DNA of 9,458 bases from a bacterium (lineage in GTDB: Bacteria; Electryoneota; RPQS01), in NCBI GenBank assembly GCA_028711875.1, contig JAQTRJ010000059.1, positions 1 through 9,458 on the forward strand, given 5' to 3'. The first letter of the stretch is position 1. Each line of letters starts with the position of its first letter. The translations under genes were made by a program, and so were the position numbers. A model generated the notes under the pieces. That model saw nothing but the letters and a program-made list of their open reading frames with translations, was not told the DNA's origin and ran no database searches. Positions 5,433 to 9,458 of this stretch are shown here, one piece after another.

Positions 5433-8400
5433 ATGGTTTGGCGCTCTTGGCTGCGATTCCGGGACATCCGATCCTGCCCGCTTCTTCTGTTGGGCTGGCT
5501 TTTGTTGTCCATCGCGGGGAGTGCATTCCCAAATCCCACCTCTGCGTCGTCCCCCGCCTTCGAACAAGCCATCGTCATCCTCAGCGAACAAGCGGATTTC
5601 TCACAAGTTGACGCTCGCTGTGGCCACCAGCCGGGAGCCATGGCCCGTCGCCATCAATTCGTGATCGAAGAACTGAAGCAAACCGCTGCCCTCAACCAGT
5701 CCGCCTTGCTCGATTTCTTGGAAGCGCGGAAGCAAAGCGGCGAAGTCCTCGCCTTCCACTCTCATTTCCTTGTCAACTGCATTGTCATCGAGGCCGTTCC
5801 ATCCCTCATGGAGAGGCTGCGTCACTGGCCGGGCGTGGAATCGGTCGAGCGTGACCTGCCGTTTACTCCAATCGAGGGCCTTCCCGACGAATCCTCGTCC
5901 GCGCTGGATGAGACCGGCGTTGAACCGGGACTCGTGGCCATTCGCGCGCCTTTGGTCTGGGATTTAGGCATTACCGGCGCGGGCATTCTGGTCTCCCATC
6001 TCGACGGTGGATGCAACGGCAGCCATCCCGCTCTTGCCGACAAATGGCGGGGCAGCATGGGACACCCGTGGAATGAATGCTGGCTTGATCTGGCCGGCAC
6101 CACCACCTTCCCCACCGATAATGCCGGGCACGGAAGTCAGACGATGGGGATTCTCTGCGGTATGGTGCCGGGAGACACCATCGGCGTGGCCTGGGGAGCG
6201 AGCTACATCGCCGCCCGGATGGATTTTTCCAGTGGAGTGGCGCTAATCTCCGCCGCGCTTACGGCATTCGAATGGATCGCCGATCCCGACGGCAACCCCG
6301 CCACCTTCGACGACGTCCCGCGCGTCCTGTCCAATTCCTGGGGACTCGAAGCCGCCAGCTATCCGTCCTGCTATTCTGTGTTCGACGCGGCCATTGCGAA
6401 CTGCGAAGCCGCCGGTGTCTGTGTATTTTTCGCCGCTGGAAACGAGGGCAGCATGGGCAGCGGCACCCTGCGCGTTCCCGCCGCCCGCTCCCTGACCGAA
6501 ACCCGCTGCTTCTCCGTGGGAGCCTATGATCGCATCGAGGACTCGCTCTGGTATCTCTCCAGCCTCGGCCCCAGTCCCTGCACTCAAGATTCCCTTCTGA
6601 AAATCAAGCCGGAACTCGTCGCTCCCGGCCGCTCGGTGCGCAGCGCGTGTCTGGGGAGCGCCTACTGCACCAGCAGCGGCACATCCTATGCCGTAGCCCA
6701 CGCCGCCGGAGTGGCCGCGCTGATGATGGAGGCTAATCCCGAACTCTCCGCCGATTCCGTGCAGAAAATTCTGTTCCTCACCGCCGTGGACAAAGGTCCG
6801 GCCGGCAATGATAATGCCTACGGCTATGGGCATCTCGACGCGTTCGCGGCGGTCATGGGCGCGCTCGGAGGAGTCGGCTGGCTCGCCCTGCATGTCACGG
6901 ATCCCTTCGGTTATCCCATCGAGGCCGACGTTGCCTTCACCGAGCATCCCCAGTGGATGCGGACTAATGCGGAGGGCAACGGTCAGATCGCCATGCCCGC
7001 CTTTGTGCCGTTGGAGCTGCGGATCACCGCGCCCACCTTTCAGGAACAGACTCCGTCGGTCATGCTGACACCCGGCGACACCGCCCTGTTGTCCGTGGCG
7101 CTGCCGCTCGAGAGTGATCTGGGCCTGCTCACCGGCACTGTGATTAATTGCTCCGGTCAGCCTGCCGCCGGTGCCCGCGTCTATTTTCCCGGTACCGAAG
7201 CGGCCGACGTCTATGCAGATCCTTCCGGCTGGTTCCGCGTCGTGCTCGCCGCCGGCTTCTACGACGTGTGGGCTGATGACGGCAACTGCGCGCCGGGAAA
7301 CGCCTCCTCCGTGCAGGTCGTCGCGCAGGGCATGACCGACATCGAGATCATTCTCCCCTCCAATCCCAACTACCTCTGCAGCGATCCCGATCCCGTCGGC
7401 TATGTCGTATGCGACGACAACGACTCCGGCGGCCCCCTGTCCCGGTGGGTCGAAATCGCGCCGGCCAAGGGCGGAAACGGCATCGTCTGCAATCTCAACG
7501 ATGACGGCACCACCACCATCGGCCTGCCCTTTCCCGTCGTCTTCTACGGCCGAACGCACCACCGAGTCTACATCAACGCCAACGGCAATCTCACCTTCGA
7601 CCGCTCGCTCACGGAGCATATCAACGTCGCGCTTCCGAGGCTCTGCTGCCCGGCTCTCTATCCGTTTTGGGATGACCTGAACGATGAGGACGGCGGCGAC
7701 ATCTGCGCCGACTATCTCCCCGACCGCGGCCTGTTCGTCGTCGAGTGGTCCGAGGTCCCGCGCTACGATGAGTTGGGCAGCGAAACGTTCGAAGTGATCT
7801 TTTTCGATACCGCTCTCTATCCAACGACTTCCGGCGAAACCTATATCGAATTCCATTACGGCGAACTGTCGGTCACGAATTCCGGCACGGTCGGCATTGA
7901 CGCGGGCGACGGCAGCGGCTATCTGGAATACCTCCACAACGGCAACTATCCCGCTCATGCTTCGCCGCTGCAGAGCGGACGCGCGCTCTCCATTCTGGCC
8001 GGCGACACACTCGGCGGCACCCCGCAAATCACCATTCTCAATTCGGTGCTGGAAATCGCCGTGCCTCCGGAGAGCGAAGCGGATACCGCCGTGTCTCTCC
8101 GCAATGACGGCTCGGCCCCGCTGTCTTACGCGCTGCCGCCGCCCGAAGAAACCTCGCTGGCCAGCTTCCGCTGCACCAAGTCCACCGATTCCGGCGGACC
8201 GCCTTTCGCTTATCTGGACATCTCCGCCATCGGCACGCAGATTGGAATCGCCGGCGACGATACAACCAGCGATCCGATCATGCTTCCGTGGCTTTTCCCC
8301 TATTGCGGTCGTTACGTCAACGGACTCGGTGTGTGCACGAACGGTTACGCGTCATTCGTGTGGTGCCGGTCGGTCTACACCTATTTCCATTACCAGATGT

Positions 8401-9257
8401 ACGACGACCGGACTCCGCCTCTGGGCATCTTCCCCTATTGGAACGACCTCGATCCAACCCGCGGTGGAGGCATTTTCTCCTATTATGATGAGCCGAACGA
8501 CCGTTTTATCGTTGAATGGCACGAGATTCGCCGCTACAATAGCACCGGTCCCAACAGCTTCGAGATCATGCTCTACCGCGACGGAACGATCCAGCTGGCC
8601 TATGCCGCCATGTCCCCGTCGCTGGTCAACTGCACGGTCGGTCTGAGCGGCGGCAGCCCGGCGGAGTACCGGCAGTTGGCCTTCAATCAGAATTTTCTTC
8701 AGAGCAATTTCCTCGTTCGCTTCGATCGCCTCGACACGATGGAAGTGCAGATCATTCTCCAACAGGATCAGCAGGGTGTGATCGCGCCCGGCCAGCAAAT
8801 CGCCGTCCCGCTGCTGGTGCGGAATAATTTCTTGATGTCTCCGCGGCAGGAGATGTCGCTGACCCTTGGCACCTCCGATCCGCTGCTTCCGCTCGTTCCC
8901 ATTCAAGTCGAGGTCTTTCACCTGCCCGACCCATCCGGGCTTAAGGTGGTCGTTGTCCCCGAGCCGGAGGGTCTTCGCCTTCATTGGAATCGCTTGGAAG
9001 CGTTGCTCTATTGTATCTACAGCGGAACCGTGAGCGGAGAAGGCAAGCAATTCGAAGCGTCCACCTCCGACACCACGATCTGGTTGCCCTATGATACGAA
9101 TGAGGTTCGCTTCTATGACGTGCGTATCTGCAGCGATCCTCCGTCTCCGGTTTCGTTTTCCGATCACGATGCGCTTGACCGATCGGATGAAAAACAGGCT
9201 CCTGTTCCAGTTCAAAAGCAATCCGCAAATAGAAATTCTTTCATGATGAGGAGATGA
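5433..9257 (+). CDS. secreted bacillopeptidase F-like S8 subtilase with two nidogen-like modules
   Basis: A 1274-residue exported serine protease. Residues 1-38 are a signal peptide (PLLLLGWLLLSIAGSAF). A propeptide follows (about 43-141): AIVILSEQADFSQVD, then a helical region with NQSALLDFLEARKQ and FLVNCIVIEAV, as in bacillopeptidase F. The catalytic domain spans about 168-478: Asp191 in SHLDGGCNGSHPAL, His233 in GHGSQTMG, oxyanion Asn337 in AAGNEG and Ser418 in SGTSYAVAHAAG. Also visible is EWIADPDGNPATFDDVP followed by SNSWG, typical of this subgroup. The triad is complete, although the motifs deviate (HGSQ for HGTH, SYAVAH for SMAAPH). Downstream are two beta domains like the carboxypeptidase regulatory fold (about 480-645), two nidogen-like modules (664-837, 919-1085) with an Ig-like linker, a second Ig-like segment and an Fn3-like domain near 1167-1240. 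No C-terminal anchor or sorting signal is recognised. ATG 5433 is preferred, with GGAAAGG 12 nt upstream; TTG 5412 has no ribosome binding site. Substrate unknown, probably extracellular protein. Confidence 0.93.
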   Translation: MVWRSWLRFRDIRSCPLLLLGWLLLSIAGSAFPNPTSASSPAFEQAIVILSEQADFSQVDARCGHQPGAMARRHQFVIEELKQTAALNQSALLDFLEARKQSGEVLAFHSHFLVNCIVIEAVPSLMERLRHWPGVESVERDLPFTPIEGLPDESSSALDETGVEPGLVAIRAPLVWDLGITGAGILVSHLDGGCNGSHPALADKWRGSMGHPWNECWLDLAGTTTFPTDNAGHGSQTMGILCGMVPGDTIGVAWGASYIAARMDFSSGVALISAALTAFEWIADPDGNPATFDDVPRVLSNSWGLEAASYPSCYSVFDAAIANCEAAGVCVFFAAGNEGSMGSGTLRVPAARSLTETRCFSVGAYDRIEDSLWYLSSLGPSPCTQDSLLKIKPELVAPGRSVRSACLGSAYCTSSGTSYAVAHAAGVAALMMEANPELSADSVQKILFLTAVDKGPAGNDNAYGYGHLDAFAAVMGALGGVGWLALHVTDPFGYPIEADVAFTEHPQWMRTNAEGNGQIAMPAFVPLELRITAPTFQEQTPSVMLTPGDTALLSVALPLESDLGLLTGTVINCSGQPAAGARVYFPGTEAADVYADPSGWFRVVLAAGFYDVWADDGNCAPGNASSVQVVAQGMTDIEIILPSNPNYLCSDPDPVGYVVCDDNDSGGPLSRWVEIAPAKGGNGIVCNLNDDGTTTIGLPFPVVFYGRTHHRVYINANGNLTFDRSLTEHINVALPRLCCPALYPFWDDLNDEDGGDICADYLPDRGLFVVEWSEVPRYDELGSETFEVIFFDTALYPTTSGETYIEFHYGELSVTNSGTVGIDAGDGSGYLEYLHNGNYPAHASPLQSGRALSILAGDTLGGTPQITILNSVLEIAVPPESEADTAVSLRNDGSAPLSYALPPPEETSLASFRCTKSTDSGGPPFAYLDISAIGTQIGIAGDDTTSDPIMLPWLFPYCGRYVNGLGVCTNGYASFVWCRSVYTYFHYQMYDDRTPPLGIFPYWNDLDPTRGGGIFSYYDEPNDRFIVEWHEIRRYNSTGPNSFEIMLYRDGTIQLAYAAMSPSLVNCTVGLSGGSPAEYRQLAFNQNFLQSNFLVRFDRLDTMEVQIILQQDQQGVIAPGQQIAVPLLVRNNFLMSPRQEMSLTLGTSDPLLPLVPIQVEVFHLPDPSGLKVVVVPEPEGLRLHWNRLEALLYCIYSGTVSGEGKQFEASTSDTTIWLPYDTNEVRFYDVRICSDPPSPVSFSDHDALDRSDEKQAPVPVQKQSANRNSFMMRR
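7422..7943 (+). repeat. nidogen-like module, copy 1 of 2 (protein-level repeat)
   Basis: Protease residues 664-837 begin with DSGGP and contain LPFPVVFYG, VYINANGNLTF, ALYPFWDDLNDEDGG, FVVEWSEVPRY and SETFEVIFF, then NSGTVGIDAG. The order of small-Asn-Gly strand, PFWDDL and the 'FVVEW...FEVIF' strands matches the nidogen (NIDO) type of beta domain. The module has the same elements in the same order as copy 2, with clear divergence and no obvious DNA-level identity, so the duplication is old. Likely role is binding or spacing outside the cell (inference). Confidence 0.7.
8187..8690 (+). repeat. nidogen-like module, copy 2 of 2 (protein-level repeat)
   Basis: Protease residues 919-1085 again start with DSGGP and show LPWLFPYCG, LGVCTNGYASF, LGIFPYWNDLDPTRGG, FIVEWHEIRRY, NSFEIMLY and NCTVGLSGG. 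Each element has a counterpart at the same relative place in copy 1 (for example PFWDDL against PYWNDL, and VVEWSEVPRY against IVEWHEIRRY). This copy lacks the small insertion that copy 1 has before its IEFHYGEL strand. Confidence 0.7.
9248..9253 (+). promoter_or_regulatory. ribosome binding site deciding the start of the second secreted protein
   Basis: GAGGAG lies six nt before ATG 9260 and overlaps the last codons of the upstream protease. An in-frame ATG at 9254 would overlap the upstream stop as ATGA but sits directly against the GAGGAG, too close for normal initiation. The site therefore favours ATG 9260 and suggests that the two genes are read from one transcript. Confidence 0.7.
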
Positions 9258-9259
9258 CC

Positions 9260-9458
9260 ATGTATGTGAGAGGCACGCTGTTTCTGGTGATGTCCGTCTT
9301 ATTCGCCGCGGCGTTGAGCGCATTGGCGGCGGAGTTTTCGCCGGCGCTCGAGGCGGAGCTGGCGGCGAAGAGCGGCTCTGAGTTCGTGAGCGCGATCGTG
9401 TTTTTGGAGAGTCCGCTGGATATACGGGCTTTAGACGCGCGGCTGCACGAGCAGCGGG
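9260..9458 (+). CDS. N-terminus of a second secreted protease-like protein (partial)
   Basis: The first 66 residues are visible before the right edge. Residues 1-23 form a signal peptide (VRGTLFLVMSVLFAAALSA, cut near ALAA). The mature part contains EFVSAIVFLESPLDIRALDA, which lines up with AFEQAIVILSEQADFSQVDA at the start of the upstream protease propeptide; both continue into a DAR plus basic/Gln region. The gene begins two nt after the upstream stop. From this I infer a tandem paralogue, most likely another bacillopeptidase F-like subtilase, but no catalytic residue is inside the window. Codon choice differs from the upstream gene: alanine is nearly always GCG here, whereas the upstream gene favours C-ending codons such as GCC. 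Confidence 0.7.
   Translation, partial: MYVRGTLFLVMSVLFAAALSALAAEFSPALEAELAAKSGSEFVSAIVFLESPLDIRALDARLHEQR

Noticed and set aside
6243..8027. 594-codon minus-strand open frame antisense to the protease
   Set aside because: It is in the codon-for-codon antisense phase. The protease is rich in C-ending codons, whose reverse complements begin with G and can never be stops, so a long open frame is expected. The translation has no recognisable domain or export signal.
8352..9323. 323-codon minus-strand open frame across the end of the protease and the next start
   Set aside because: Antisense phase again, overlaps two well-supported plus-strand features and shows no family motif.

Overview
The window looks like chromosomal DNA from a GC-rich bacterium with an outer membrane. 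The evidence is a TolC-type channel, several signal peptides and a dense minus-strand gene block. No tRNA, rRNA, CRISPR array, transposase or phage gene is visible. The multidomain secreted protease (subtilase plus nidogen-like and Ig/Fn3-like modules) is a style common in little-cultured FCB-group-like phyla. That placement is an inference from domain style; the window contains no phylogenetic marker that settles it.

Layout. (1) Positions 1-961, minus strand: a polyprenyl diphosphate synthase whose C-terminus lies off the left edge, with a plausible sigma70-like promoter at 1013-1041. (2) Positions 1160-1183: a perfect 10-bp hairpin acting as terminator for the next minus-strand unit. (3) Positions 1218-5132, minus strand: a compact three-gene unit transcribed right to left. 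It holds a secreted TPR-like protein, a CCA-adding type tRNA nucleotidyltransferase and a TolC-family outer-membrane protein. The first pair overlaps by 4 nt and the second by 56 nt. (4) Positions 5133-5432: a divergent regulatory region with a GC hairpin and a 12-codon ORF that has a good ribosome binding site and is in frame with the protease. (5) Positions 5433-9257, plus strand: a 1274-residue secreted subtilase related to bacillopeptidase F, with a propeptide, a complete but divergent catalytic triad and two tandem nidogen-like modules. (6) Positions 9260-9458, plus strand: the start of a second secreted protein whose N-terminus resembles the propeptide of the first protease, so probably a tandem paralogue.

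How the genes work together. The minus-strand block joins housekeeping (tRNA 3'-end maturation) with two envelope proteins, and their expression is probably coupled by overlap. The plus-strand pair looks like a tandem array of exported proteases that continues past the right edge. The points most worth a second look are the tandem proteases, the in-frame leader ORF, the GC-skew switch at the junction between the two proteases, the Asp-to-Glu change in the CCA enzyme and the long cca/tolC-like overlap.
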